Source: Pseudohaliea rubra DSM 19751 (lineage in GTDB: Bacteria; Pseudomonadota; Gammaproteobacteria; Pseudomonadales; Halieaceae). Taken from it: 43,726 nt of DNA. The notes beneath the pieces were generated by a model. That model was not told where the DNA came from and searched no databases. It worked only from the letters and a program-made list of their open reading frames with translations. The position numbers and the translations under genes were made by a program. Positions 10,041 through 18,573 of the stretch are shown one piece after another. The stretch spans positions 1 through 43,726 of the forward strand of contig NZ_KN234768.1 of the NCBI RefSeq assembly GCF_000764025.1, given 5' to 3'. How positions within the stretch are numbered: position 1 is the first letter of the stretch; each line of letters starts with the position of its first letter.

Positions 10041-10607
10041 ATGAGCATCAAAGCGGACCGGTGGATACGTCGCATGGCGGCGGAGCACGGCATGATAGAG
10101 CCCTTCGAAGCCGGGCAGGTTCGCGAGCGCGACGGACACAAGCTCATTTCTTTCGGTACCTCGAGCTACGGCTATGATGTGCGCTGCTCCGACGAGTTCA
10201 AGGTGTTTACCAACATCAACTCGGCCACCGTGGACCCGAAACACTTCGACGAGAGCAGCTTTGTCAGCGTGCGCGGCGAGGAGTGCGTGATCCCGCCGAA
10301 CTCCTTCGCGCTGGCCAGCACCGTGGAGTACTTCCGCATTCCGCGCAATGTGCTGACGATCTGCCTCGGCAAGTCGACCTACGCCCGCTGCGGCATTATC
10401 GTCAACGTGACGCCGCTTGAGCCGGAGTGGGAGGGGCACGTCACTCTCGAGTTTTCCAACACCACGACGCTGCCGGCGAAGATCTACGCCAACGAGGGCG
10501 TGGCCCAGATGCTGTTCTTCGAGTCCGATGAGGTCTGCGAGGTGAGCTACAAGGACCGCGGCGGCAAGTACCAGGGCCAGCGCGGCGTGACTCTCCCCCG
10601 GGCCTGA
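10041..10607 (+). CDS. dcd: dCTP deaminase
   Basis: Deaminates dCTP to dUTP, feeding dTMP synthesis. The 188 residues cover the trimeric dUTPase-like fold: [16 protein letters not shown] (about 40-55), [12 protein letters not shown] with the Ser-Arg substrate residues, and [17 protein letters not shown] containing the catalytic Glu. The ATG at 10041 is preceded by AGGGAGA at a proper distance. An in-frame upstream extension exists but is not supported by the family's N-terminus ([13 protein letters not shown]). It follows mrp by 41 bases, probably in one transcript, and its stop is one base from the convergent purN stop. Confidence 0.95.
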   Translation: MSIKADRWIRRMAAEHGMIEPFEAGQVRERDGHKLISFGTSSYGYDVRCSDEFKVFTNINSATVDPKHFDESSFVSVRGEECVIPPNSFALASTVEYFRIPRNVLTICLGKSTYARCGIIVNVTPLEPEWEGHVTLEFSNTTTLPAKIYANEGVAQMLFFESDEVCEVSYKDRGGKYQGQRGVTLPRA

Positions 10608-10608
10608 G

Positions 10609-11265
10609 TCAGCGTCCGGCGAGCGCAGCCGGGTCTGCGCCGGCCGGCGGCAGGGGCCGGCCGAGCAGCTCTGCCCGGTCCCCGGCAAGGCGCACGCGTC
10701 CGCTCAGGCAGGCCTGCACCGCGAGCGGGTAGATGCGATGCTCTTCCTCCTGTACCCGCGCTGCGAGGCGTTCCGGGTTGTCATCGACCTCGACAGGCAC
10801 CCGCGCCTGCAGGATCGCCGGACCCGCATCCAGCGCCTCGATCACAAAATGCACCGTGGCCCCGGCCTCGCGATCGCCCGCGGCCAGAGCACGCGCGTGC
10901 GTGTCCAGCCCCGGATAGCGCGGCAGCAATGAGGGATGGATATTGATCAGGCGGCCGCGCCAGGGCGTGATGAACGCCGGGCTCAGGATGCGCATGAAAC
11001 CGGCGAGGACGACGAGATCCGGCTCGAAGTTCGCCAGGGCGTCGTGCAGGGCGGCGTCAAAGGTTGCCCGGTCGGGGTAGGCGCGGTGGTCCAGGGCCAG
11101 CGTCGGCAGCCCCCGGGCACTGGCGCGTGCTAGCACCGCCGCCTCCGGCCGGTTGCTGGCTACCACGCAGAGCCGGCCGTCGATCCGGCCCTGCTCACAG
11201 GCTTCTGCCAGGGCCTCGGCATTGCTGCCGACGCCCGACGCGAGGACCGCGATACGCCCGCTCAA
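10609..11265 (-). CDS. purN: Phosphoribosylglycinamide formyltransferase (GART 1)
   Basis: Transfers a formyl group from 10-formyltetrahydrofolate to GAR in the third step of purine synthesis. The 218 residues show the N-terminal phosphate-binding loop ([12 protein letters not shown]), the folate-site block [10 protein letters not shown], and the signature [20 protein letters not shown], which contains the catalytic Asn-His pair. The downstream GATVHFV is also canonical. It overlaps the purM stop by four bases, the standard purM-purN order. The C-terminus is slightly extended and rich in Pro and Ala. Confidence 0.95.
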   Translation of the reverse strand: MSGRIAVLASGVGSNAEALAEACEQGRIDGRLCVVASNRPEAAVLARASARGLPTLALDHRAYPDRATFDAALHDALANFEPDLVVLAGFMRILSPAFITPWRGRLINIHPSLLPRYPGLDTHARALAAGDREAGATVHFVIEALDAGPAILQARVPVEVDDNPERLAARVQEEEHRIYPLAVQACLSGRVRLAGDRAELLGRPLPPAGADPAALAGR

Positions 11266-12299
11266 GGGGTCAGGGTGATGCCGTGGTCCCCGCCTTCGAT
11301 GGCGCCGAGGACCCAGGCCGTGAGGCCGTGCGCTGTGAGGCAGGCGAGCGCTTCGTCCCGCGCGGCGCCCGGCACGCAGGCCACCATGCCGACGCCGCAG
11401 TTGAAGGTCCGGAACATCTCACCCCGGTCGATGTTGCCGGCCTCCGCGAGCCAGCGGAAGACCGCCGGCCATTCCCAGCTGCCGGTGTCGATGCGCGCGT
11501 GGCAACCGGTGGGGAGAACGCGCGGCAGGTTCTCCGTGAGGCCCCCGCCGGTAATGTGCGCGAGGGCACCTACGCGAGTGCGCCGGCACAGGTCGAGAAT
11601 CGCCGGCACGTAGATGGTGGTGGGCTCGAGGAGCGCCTCGCCCAGGGGGGTACCCTCCAGGTCCAGGTCGGTGCTGGCGCCGCTGACTTCCAGCACCTTG
11701 CGGATCAGCGAGTAGCCGTTGGAGTGAGGCCCGCTGCTGCCGATGGCAATGAGCAGGTTGCCAGCGGCGACGGTGCTGCCGTCGATGATGGCGTCCTTTT
11801 CGACGACGCCGACGCAGAAGCCGGCGAGGTCGTAATCGTCGCCCTCATACATGCCGGGCATTTCTGCGGTCTCTCCGCCGACAAGGGCGCAGCCGGCCAG
11901 TTCGCAGCCGCGGCCGATGCCGCGCACCACCGCTTCGGCGATGTCGACATCCAGACGGCCGGTGGCGTAATAGTCGAGGAAGAACAGGGGCTCGGCGCCG
12001 GCGACCACGAGGTCGTTGACGCACATGGCGACGAGGTCGATGCCGATGGTGTCGTGGCGGCCCAGGTCCATGGCCAGGCGCAGCTTGGTACCGACGCCGT
12101 CGGTCCCTGCCACGAGCACCGGCTGCCGGTAGCCCGCAGGCAGTTCACAGAGCGCCCCGAAGCCGCCCAGGTTGCCCAGCACCTCTGGCCGGCGCGTGCG
12201 CGCGGCGACGTGGCGGATGCGCTCGACGAGGCGGTTGCCGGCGTCGATGTCGACCCCCGCGTCGCGGTAGCTGAGCTGTTGTCTGTCGCTGTCACCCAT
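11262..12299 (-). CDS. purM: Phosphoribosylformylglycinamidine cyclo-ligase (AIR synthetase)
   Basis: ATP-dependent ring closure of FGAM to AIR, fifth step of purine synthesis. Its 345 residues match the family length (about 345). Diagnostic segments are [14 protein letters not shown] near the start, TDGVGTKL (ATP/phosphate-binding), [15 protein letters not shown], and [12 protein letters not shown] ribosome-binding GGGGG stretch lies just upstream of the ATG, and a possible -10 (TAAACT on the minus strand, 12326-12331) lies about 27 bases upstream. Further upstream lies the conserved-loop hairpin at 12415-12481. Confidence 0.95.
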   Translation of the reverse strand: MGDSDRQQLSYRDAGVDIDAGNRLVERIRHVAARTRRPEVLGNLGGFGALCELPAGYRQPVLVAGTDGVGTKLRLAMDLGRHDTIGIDLVAMCVNDLVVAGAEPLFFLDYYATGRLDVDIAEAVVRGIGRGCELAGCALVGGETAEMPGMYEGDDYDLAGFCVGVVEKDAIIDGSTVAAGNLLIAIGSSGPHSNGYSLIRKVLEVSGASTDLDLEGTPLGEALLEPTTIYVPAILDLCRRTRVGALAHITGGGLTENLPRVLPTGCHARIDTGSWEWPAVFRWLAEAGNIDRGEMFRTFNCGVGMVACVPGAARDEALACLTAHGLTAWVLGAIEGGDHGITLTP

Positions 12300-12414
12300 G
12301 GGCCGGCCCCCTTCGCAGGCGCGCTAGTTTAGGGCAGGGCCCGGCGAGGTGCCAGCTGCGTCGTAACGTAGTTTGTTTTTCAAGCCTTCGCAGCCGTGCC
12401 GTGCCGGGTCGGGT

Positions 12415-12481
12415 CGGGCGCGGGAGAATTCTCTCAGTCGCTCCCCGGTACACGGTTTGTGAGAGAACTCTCCCGCGCCCG
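12415..12481 (-). repeat. Long hairpin A with conserved loop (REP-like element)
   Basis: Arms 12415-12436 and 12460-12481 are complementary over 22 positions with a single mismatch. In minus-strand RNA the mismatch becomes a U-G wobble, so the stem would be fully paired. The 23-base loop holds, on the minus strand, GTGTACCGGGGAGCGACTG (the last bases enter the stem). The same core occurs in hairpin B and near 41262. There is no T run after the stem, so it is not a normal terminator. It lies upstream of purM. Confidence 0.7.
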
Positions 12482-12538
12482 CCCCTGGCGCGTCGCGTAC
12501 TTCCAGCGCGATAGAATTGCCAGGGCGGTAGGGACGGG

Positions 12539-12597
12539 TGCGGTCCGGTGCCCCTACCAGGCGTGTATCGGGGAGCGACTGGGGGCACCGGACCGCA
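12539..12597 (+). repeat. Long hairpin B with conserved loop (REP-like element)
   Basis: Arms TGCGGTCCGGTGCCCC (12539-12554) and its perfect complement (12582-12597) enclose a 27-base loop containing GTGTATCGGGGAGCGACTG (12563-12581). The stem sequence is unrelated to that of hairpin A, while the loop is nearly identical and points the opposite way. The rest of the 387-base intergenic region (12300-12686) holds short tandem GTGCC/GGGTC repeats near 12393-12420 and the purM and DUF2066 promoter areas; I see no gene in it. Confidence 0.7.
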
Positions 12598-12671
12598 GCC
12601 GTTCCGGGAATCGGCGAAAAGCCTCTGAGCGAGCTCGTCTTCTGTGCTTGTGCCGCGATTGAGGTTCGTGC

Positions 12672-12680
12672 TGGTAAACT
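12672..12680 (+). promoter_or_regulatory. Extended -10 promoter of the DUF2066-hda operon, possibly giving a leaderless mRNA
   Basis: TGG-TAAACT forms an extended -10 element. Only six bases separate it from the ATG at 12687, so transcription would start at or next to the start codon. No ribosome-binding sequence is seen before the ATG, which agrees with a leaderless transcript. Confidence 0.45.
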
Positions 12681-12686
12681 GTCGCC

Positions 12687-13736
12687 ATGCGTCTCCTCTT
12701 CGTCATCGCCACTCTCTGCGTAGCCGTGCTCCTCGCACCGGGGTTGCGCGCGGCGGTCATCGATAACCTCTACCAGGCCGAGGTGATGGTGGACGATCGC
12801 GGTCGGCGCGCGCTGGATGCGGCGGCCCGGGAGGGCCTCGCCGCGGTGGTGTTGAAGGTAACCGGCAGCGACGAGGCGCTTGCGCTGCCTCCGGTGCAGG
12901 CGGCCCTGGACGACGCCAGTCGCTACCTGCAGCAGTACACCTACCGCGAGGCCGAAGACGGCGCCCTCTCGGCGGAGCTGTTGTATGACGAGACCGTGCT
13001 CCGGGGCCTGCTCCTTGAGGCCGGCGCGCCCCTGTGGACGGCCCGGCGGCCGCCGGTGCTGGTCTGGCTGGTGGCCGAGGGCCCCGGGGGGCGCGATTTC
13101 GTGAGGCCTGCGCACCAGCCCGGGCTGGCCGAGGCGCTCACGGAGGCCTTTGCACGCCGGGGGGTGCCGCTGCGGACACCGTTGCTGGACCTTCGGGACA
13201 GTGCCGCCCTCGGTCCCGGCCCGGCCTGGCGCCTGGACGCGGCGAGCATCGCCGCAGCCTCGGCGCGCTACGGCCTGGCCGATGTGCTCGCCGGCCGCGT
13301 GTTGCCGCTCTCCAGTGGCGATTGGCTGGGCGACTGGGTCTATCTTCACGACGGCGAACGTCTGAACCGGGCCGTGACCGCCTCCGACCCGGCCGCCTTT
13401 GCCGAGGCCGGTGCTGCCCTTGCCGCCGGGGCTATCGCCCGGCGCTACGCGGTTGCCTCTGCCGGTGAGGCTGCGGCCGGCGGAACCCGCGTTCTGGTGC
13501 TGGGCATCGACAGCTTTGCTGCGTACGCTGAGGTGATGGCCTGGTTCGAGGGACTGGATCTTGTCGACCGGGTCAATCCGGAGCTTATCGATGGCGACGG
13601 TCTGGTGCTGCGCGTTGTTGCGCGGACCGATCTCGCCCGCCTGGCGCCGGTGATCGAGCTGAACGAGCGGCTGCAGCCGCTGCCGGCGGTGCCGGACACT
13701 GTGCGGGCAGAGCGGGCCTACCGGTGGCAGCGCTAG
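12687..13736 (+). CDS. DUF2066 domain-containing exported protein
   Basis: A 349-residue protein of unknown function that typically precedes hda in gammaproteobacteria. It has a clear signal peptide (MRLLFVIATLCVAVLLAPGLRAA, cleavage near residue 23). The conserved N-terminal block YQAEVMVDDRGRRAL and VVLKVTGSDEA is typical of DUF2066 and resembles a pilus/secretion-type beta-alpha fold. The C-terminal half contains a second such segment (TRVLVLGIDSFAAYAEVMAWFEGL). The mature protein should be periplasmic. Its stop lies 13 bases inside hda, so the pair is co-translated. Confidence 0.85.
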   Translation: MRLLFVIATLCVAVLLAPGLRAAVIDNLYQAEVMVDDRGRRALDAAAREGLAAVVLKVTGSDEALALPPVQAALDDASRYLQQYTYREAEDGALSAELLYDETVLRGLLLEAGAPLWTARRPPVLVWLVAEGPGGRDFVRPAHQPGLAEALTEAFARRGVPLRTPLLDLRDSAALGPGPAWRLDAASIAAASARYGLADVLAGRVLPLSSGDWLGDWVYLHDGERLNRAVTASDPAAFAEAGAALAAGAIARRYAVASAGEAAAGGTRVLVLGIDSFAAYAEVMAWFEGLDLVDRVNPELIDGDGLVLRVVARTDLARLAPVIELNERLQPLPAVPDTVRAERAYRWQR

Positions 13737-14413
13737 CGCCCCGGCAGCTGTTCCTCAACCTCCGGCCGCGGGACGACGCGACGCTGGAGAATTTCCTGTC
13801 GCTGCCGGGCAACAGCGCCGCCCTGGAGGCACTGGGCAGCGGCGGCGAAGATCAGGTCTACCTCCATGGTCCCGCCGATGGCGGCAAGTCGCACCTGCTG
13901 CAGGCCCTCTGCCACGCAGCCGGCCCCGGGGCGCTGTACCTGCCGGGGTCCGCCGTGGCCGCTTACCCGGCCGAGGAGGTGCTTTCCGGGGCCGAGGGCC
14001 TGGCGCTGGTGTGTATCGATGAGCTCGACCTGCTCGCCGGACGCGAGGACTGGGAGCAGGCGCTGTTCCATTTCTACAACCGCGCCCGGGAAAGCGCCTG
14101 CCGCCTCTGCGTGGCTGCTGCCCGGCCGCCGGGGACGCTGCCCCTGGAGCTGCCGGACCTGCGCTCGCGCCTTGCCGCCGGCCTGGTCTTTGCCCTGCCG
14201 GCGCCCGATGACGCCGCCCGCCGGGCGATTCTCAGCTTCCGCGCCGGACGGAGGGGCCTGCGCCTGGCGCCGGAACTTGCTGGCTACATCCTGGCACGGG
14301 CGCCCCGCGGCCTGGCTGATCTCCTCGCGGTGCTCGAGCGTCTCGACCAGGCGTCCCTCGCCGCCCGGCGGCCCCTCACCCAGCCCTTCGTCCGCGAGGT
14401 GATGAGCTGGTAA
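13724..14413 (+). CDS. hda: DnaA regulatory inactivator Hda
   Basis: A 229-residue AAA+ protein that with the sliding clamp stimulates ATP hydrolysis by DnaA and so prevents over-initiation of replication. The N-terminus LAPRQLFLNLRPRDDATLENF carries the usual short hydrophobic clamp-binding region. The degenerate Walker A GPADGGKSH lies near residues 48-56, Walker B is VCIDELDLLAG near residue 105, and the arginine-finger region is in the C-terminal half (LRSRLAAGLVFALPAPD). The GTG start is the only one that includes the conserved N-terminus. The gene ends three bases from the convergent Lrp-family gene. Confidence 0.92.
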   Translation: MAALAPRQLFLNLRPRDDATLENFLSLPGNSAALEALGSGGEDQVYLHGPADGGKSHLLQALCHAAGPGALYLPGSAVAAYPAEEVLSGAEGLALVCIDELDLLAGREDWEQALFHFYNRARESACRLCVAAARPPGTLPLELPDLRSRLAAGLVFALPAPDDAARRAILSFRAGRRGLRLAPELAGYILARAPRGLADLLAVLERLDQASLAARRPLTQPFVREVMSW

Positions 14414-14416
14414 CGC

Positions 14417-14899
14417 TCAACCTGCGGACTGTGTCTCAAGGGGCAGGGCGGTGGTGTTCTTGATTTCGGTGACGGCCACGTGCGAGTGCATCTCCCGCAC
14501 CGAGGGACTGGCCGCCAGCGTGTCCCGGACGAAGCGCTCGTAATGGCGGATGTCCCGGGTGACGATCTTCAGCATGTAGTCCCAGATTCCGGTCATGGTG
14601 TAGCACTCGACGACCTCCGGGTGGCGGACGATCTCCTGCTCGAAGGTGAGAAGGTTCTGGCGCCCCGTTGAGGTGAGGTTGATGGTGGCGAAGACCACCA
14701 CGTCCATGCCCAGGGCCGTGCGGTCGAGGAGAGCGACCCGGCCACGGATCAGCCCCTCCTGCTCCAGCTTGTTGATGCGCCGCCAGCAGGGCGACTGCGA
14801 CAGGTTGACGCGCTCGGCGATCTCGCCGGTGCTGAGGGTGGCGTCGCTCTGCAGCAGCGAGAGGATCTGCAGATCGGCCTGTGCCAGGGAATTAGCCAT
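14417..14899 (-). CDS. Lrp/AsnC family transcriptional regulator
   Basis: A 160-residue regulator with an N-terminal winged helix-turn-helix (residues about 5-55; LSTGEIAERVNLSQSPCWRRINKLEQEGLI) and a C-terminal RAM/ligand domain (VVECYTMTGIWDYMLKIVTRDI). Such proteins respond to amino acids or their keto acids. It is divergent from an indolepyruvate ferredoxin oxidoreductase, an enzyme of aromatic amino acid breakdown, so it probably controls that gene and itself. A good ribosome-binding site (AAGGAG) precedes the ATG. Similar neighbours are known as BkdR- or Lrp-like activators, but the ligand cannot be read from sequence. Confidence 0.9.
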   Translation of the reverse strand: MANSLAQADLQILSLLQSDATLSTGEIAERVNLSQSPCWRRINKLEQEGLIRGRVALLDRTALGMDVVVFATINLTSTGRQNLLTFEQEIVRHPEVVECYTMTGIWDYMLKIVTRDIRHYERFVRDTLAASPSVREMHSHVAVTEIKNTTALPLETQSAG

Positions 14900-14924
14900 T
14901 TCATGTCTCCTTGAGCGTTTTGAT

Positions 14925-14939
14925 GCATAAAGTATGCAA
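14925..14939. promoter_or_regulatory. 15-bp inverted repeat, likely operator of the Lrp-family regulator
   Basis: TGCATA-AAG-TATGCA is a perfect dyad of 6-base arms and 3-base centre, the size and symmetry typical of Lrp/AsnC half-turn sites. It overlaps a candidate promoter of the regulator (minus strand TTTACC, 16 bases, TTTATG) and lies about 95 bases upstream of the divergent oxidoreductase. Confidence 0.55.
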
Positions 14940-15031
14940 TAGCGGCCGGTAAAAGAGGATAAGAAAGATAATAATTCCTGAGGCGTTCGCTAGACTGTTA
15001 CCACCGCATAACAGCATAGCGAGGCCGAACG

Positions 15032-18000
15032 GTGGGCACGGATCAGTCAGGCGCGTTTGCGCAGGTTTCCCTTGACGACAAGTACGCCCTGGACGCCACC
15101 CGCGCGTACATGACGGGCGTTGAAGCGCTCGTGCGGCTGCCGATGCTGCAGCATCAACGCGACCAGCAGCGCGGCCTCCATACCGCCGGCTTCATCTCCG
15201 GCTACCGCGGCTCGCCGCTCGGCGGCGTCGACCAGGCCATCTGGAAAGCGCAGCGCTGGCTGGCCCGCCACAACGTCGTTTTCAAGCCCGGCATCAACGA
15301 GGAACTCGCCGCCACCGCGGTCTGGGGCAGCCAGCAGACCAACCTGTTCCAGGGCGCGCGCTACGATGGTGTGTTTTCGCTGTGGTACGGCAAGGGCCCG
15401 GGCGTTGATCGCAGCATGGACGTCATCAAGCACGCCAATGCCTTCGGTACCGCCCGCTACGGCGGTGTCCTCGCTGTGGCCGGTGACGACCACGCCTGTA
15501 AATCCTCGACGCTGCCGCATCAGTCCGAGCACAATTTCATTGCCGCTTCCGTGCCGGTACTGAGCCCCGCCAACGTGCAGGAGGTGCTGGACCTCGGCGT
15601 CTACGGCTGGGAGCTCTCGCGCTACACCGGTTGCTGGGTGGCGCTGAAGGCAATCACCGAGAATATGGACTCGGCCATTTCCGCGGACATCGATCCGTCG
15701 CGGGTGAACATCGTTATTCCCGAGGACTTCGAGCTGCCGGCGGACGGTGTGCACGCACGCTGGCCCGACAAGCCTCTCGAGCAGGAGCGCCGCCTCAACA
15801 AGTACAAGATCTACGCCGCCCGCGAGTTTGCCCGGGTGAACGGCCTCAACCGGGTTGTCGTCGACAGTCCGCGGCCCCGGTTCGGCATCATTACCTCGGG
15901 CAAGGCCTACCTCGACGTCATGCAGGCCCTCGAGGACATGGGCATCGATGCGGCCGTGGCGGCGGAGATCGGTCTGCGGGTGTACAAGGTTGGTATGCCC
16001 TGGCCCCTGGAGCCGCGGACGACCCACGATTTCGCCGAGGGCCTCGAGGAGATTCTCGTGGTCGAAGAGAAACGCTCGATCATCGAGGACCAGCTCACCG
16101 GTCAGCTTTACAACTACCCCGTCGGTTCTCGGCCGAAGGTCTTCGGCGAGTTCGACGAGAACGGCCGGGACTTGCTGCCCAATCTCGGGGAGCTGACGCC
16201 GGCAACGGTGGCCCTGGCTATCCACAGCCGCATCCGCCGCTTCTACCGGTCCGAAACCATGGATCGGCGCATCCGCTGGATCGACGAGAAGGAAGCCTCC
16301 CTCGCACGGCTGGAGACCCGCGTCGAGCGCGTGCCCCACTTCTGCTCCGGCTGCCCGCACAACACCTCCACCCGGGTGCCTGAGGGCAGCCACGCCCTCG
16401 GCGGCATCGGTTGCCACTACATGGCGACCTGGATGCCGGACCGGCCGACAGAAACCTTCACGCAGATGGGCGGGGAGGGGGCCACCTGGATCGGCCAGGC
16501 GCCGTTCACGGACACGCCGCATGTGTTCCAGAACCTTGGCGACGGCACTTACTTCCACTCGGGGTCGCTGGCGATCCGCGCCTCTGTCGCCGCCGGCGTG
16601 AACATTACCTACAGGATTCTCTATAACGACGCCGTAGCCATGACCGGTGGCCAGCCCATCGACGGCTCTCTCACGGTGCCGGAAATCCTTCGCCAGGTGG
16701 CCGGGGAAGGGGTCCGGCGTATTGCCCTGGTGAGTGACGATCCCGGCGCCTGGCGCGGTCGGCTGCCGCGCCTCGACGGCCTTACGGTGCACCACCGCGA
16801 CGATTACGATGCGCTGCAGCGTGAGCTGCGCGAGGTCCCGGGTGTGTCGGTGATTGTCTTTGTGCAGACCTGTGCGGCGGAGAAACGTCGCCGGCGTAAG
16901 AAGGGTATCCTCGCCGATCCACCGAAGCGGCTGTACATCAACGATGCGGTTTGTGAGGGCTGCGGCGACTGCAGCATCCAGTCGAACTGCCTGTCCGTGG
17001 TGCCGAAGGAAACGCCTCTCGGGCGCAAGCGGCAGATCGACCAGAGTAGCTGCAACAAGGACTACAGCTGTGCCAAGGGCTTCTGCCCGAGCTTTGTCAC
17101 CGTGCTTGACGGCGACCTGCGCAAGCCGGAGGCGGCAGCGCACAGCCAGCAGGTCTTCGATCCGCTCCCGGAGCCTGCGCTGCGCGAGCTCATACAGCCC
17201 TGGAACATCGTTGTCGCCGGCGTCGGTGGCACCGGCGTGCTCACGATCACTGCGCTCGTTGCCATGGCGGCGCATATCGAGGGCAAGGGCTGCGCCACCA
17301 TGAATCAGACGGGCCTTGCGCAGAAGTTCGGCGCGGTGGTCAGTCACGTGCGCGTGGCGCCAACGCAGGACGCCATCAAGGCGGTGCGTATTCCCGCTGG
17401 CGAGGCCGACCTGCTGGTCGGCTGTGACCTTGTTGTGGCGACCAACTATGAAGCCATGGGCAAGGCCGCCGTCGGCCGCAGCCACGCGGTGATCAACGAC
17501 GCGGAGGTACCCACGGCCGCGTTCATCCTCGACCCCGACGCGCCCTTTCCCACGGCGGCACTGAAGGCAACCATCCGCCGTGAGGTCGGTAGCGATGCCT
17601 GCAACTTCCTCGACAGTACCGAGGTCGCCACGCGGCTGCTGGGTGATGCCATCGCCAGCAACCTGTTCCTCCTCGGCTACGCCTGGCAGCAGGGCCTGGT
17701 GCCGGTGTCCGCGGCGGCCCTCGAACGCGCCATCGAGCTCAACGGCGTTGCTGTGGACTTCAATAAGCAGGCCTTCCTCTGGGGCCGCCGCTACGCGCAT
17801 CAGCCTGCGAAAGTGCTGGCCGCGGCCGGTCTAGCCGGTGAGGACGGAGAGGCCGATGCCCGGGACGACAGCGTCGATGCGCTGCTAGCGGACCACGTGC
17901 AACGGCTCACGGACTACCAGGATGCGCGCTATGCCCAGCGCTATGCTGACCGCCTTGCCGCCGTGCGCGCTGTGGACCCCCGACCGGAGGCCGCGGATTC

Positions 18001-18538
18001 GCTGACCCGGGCCGTGGCCCGGTCGTTGTACAAGCTCATGGCCTACAAGGACGAGTACGAGGTCGCCCGGCTCTATGCCGCTCCGGCTTTCCTTGAGGGA
18101 CTTGAGGCGCAGTTCGAGGGCAGGCCCCGCCTGCGCTTTAACCTGGCGCCGCCGCTGCTGGCCCGCAGGGACCCGGTGACCGGACACCTGCGCAAGCGTG
18201 AGTTCGGCCCCTGGATCCTGCCGGCATTCCGGCTGCTGGCAAAGCTGCGCTTTCTGCGCGGCACGGCCCTTGATCTGTTCGGTTACACCGCCGAACGGCG
18301 CCAGGAGCGTGCCGACATCGCCGACTACCTCACGCTCCTGGACGAGGCCCTGCCGCAGCTGGACGAGGACGCCTACCCGCTCGTGGTCGAGCTGGCAGCA
18401 CTGCCGCTGCAGCTTCGCGGCTTCGGGCACGTCAAGGACCGCCATCGGGAACAGCTGGCCCCGCGGCGGGAGCGGCTGTTAAGTCAGCTTCGCGGCAGGA
18501 GCGCCGGGGACCCGGTCACTATCGTTGAGGCCGCCTGA
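15032..18538 (+). CDS. Indolepyruvate ferredoxin oxidoreductase, fused single-chain type
   Basis: A 1168-residue 2-oxoacid:ferredoxin oxidoreductase that decarboxylates aryl-pyruvates (from Phe, Tyr, Trp) to aryl-acetyl-CoA and reduces ferredoxin. The order is: pyrimidine-binding TPP domain (SGYRGSPLGGVDQA near residue 55, a catalytic NEELAATAVWGSQQ block), the PP-binding TPP domain (HFCSGCPHNTST to MGGEGATWIGQAP), an iron-sulphur motif CEGCGDCSIQSNC (C641, C644, C647, C653), then the gamma domain (VAGVGGTGVLTIT). Archaeal enzymes split these into IorA and IorB; the fused form is usual in proteobacteria. The GTG start gives the family N-terminus. Reduced ferredoxin could feed the Rnf complex encoded in this window, but that is an inference. 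Confidence 0.9.
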   Translation: MGTDQSGAFAQVSLDDKYALDATRAYMTGVEALVRLPMLQHQRDQQRGLHTAGFISGYRGSPLGGVDQAIWKAQRWLARHNVVFKPGINEELAATAVWGSQQTNLFQGARYDGVFSLWYGKGPGVDRSMDVIKHANAFGTARYGGVLAVAGDDHACKSSTLPHQSEHNFIAASVPVLSPANVQEVLDLGVYGWELSRYTGCWVALKAITENMDSAISADIDPSRVNIVIPEDFELPADGVHARWPDKPLEQERRLNKYKIYAAREFARVNGLNRVVVDSPRPRFGIITSGKAYLDVMQALEDMGIDAAVAAEIGLRVYKVGMPWPLEPRTTHDFAEGLEEILVVEEKRSIIEDQLTGQLYNYPVGSRPKVFGEFDENGRDLLPNLGELTPATVALAIHSRIRRFYRSETMDRRIRWIDEKEASLARLETRVERVPHFCSGCPHNTSTRVPEGSHALGGIGCHYMATWMPDRPTETFTQMGGEGATWIGQAPFTDTPHVFQNLGDGTYFHSGSLAIRASVAAGVNITYRILYNDAVAMTGGQPIDGSLTVPEILRQVAGEGVRRIALVSDDPGAWRGRLPRLDGLTVHHRDDYDALQRELREVPGVSVIVFVQTCAAEKRRRRKKGILADPPKRLYINDAVCEGCGDCSIQSNCLSVVPKETPLGRKRQIDQSSCNKDYSCAKGFCPSFVTVLDGDLRKPEAAAHSQQVFDPLPEPALRELIQPWNIVVAGVGGTGVLTITALVAMAAHIEGKGCATMNQTGLAQKFGAVVSHVRVAPTQDAIKAVRIPAGEADLLVGCDLVVATNYEAMGKAAVGRSHAVINDAEVPTAAFILDPDAPFPTAALKATIRREVGSDACNFLDSTEVATRLLGDAIASNLFLLGYAWQQGLVPVSAAALERAIELNGVAVDFNKQAFLWGRRYAHQPAKVLAAAGLAGEDGEADARDDSVDALLADHVQRLTDYQDARYAQRYADRLAAVRAVDPRPEAADSLTRAVARSLYKLMAYKDEYEVARLYAAPAFLEGLEAQFEGRPRLRFNLAPPLLARRDPVTGHLRKREFGPWILPAFRLLAKLRFLRGTALDLFGYTAERRQERADIADYLTLLDEALPQLDEDAYPLVVELAALPLQLRGFGHVKDRHREQLAPRRERLLSQLRGRSAGDPVTIVEAA

Positions 18539-18573
18539 GGTGGTCTGCCGAGTGCAGGCGCTCCGCTAGCGGC

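Noticed and set aside
12393-12420. CRISPR-like or minisatellite array
   Set aside because: Only two to three short GTGCC and GGGTC units are present, without spacers or longer repeats.
12396-12662. Short open frames within the purM/DUF2066 gap
   Set aside because: They coincide with the hairpin repeats, have no ribosome site and encode Arg/Pro-rich low-complexity sequence.
15047-17800. A 917-residue minus-strand open frame antisense to the indolepyruvate oxidoreductase
   Set aside because: Same cause: high third-position GC. The translated product has no family motif, while the plus strand encodes a complete enzyme.
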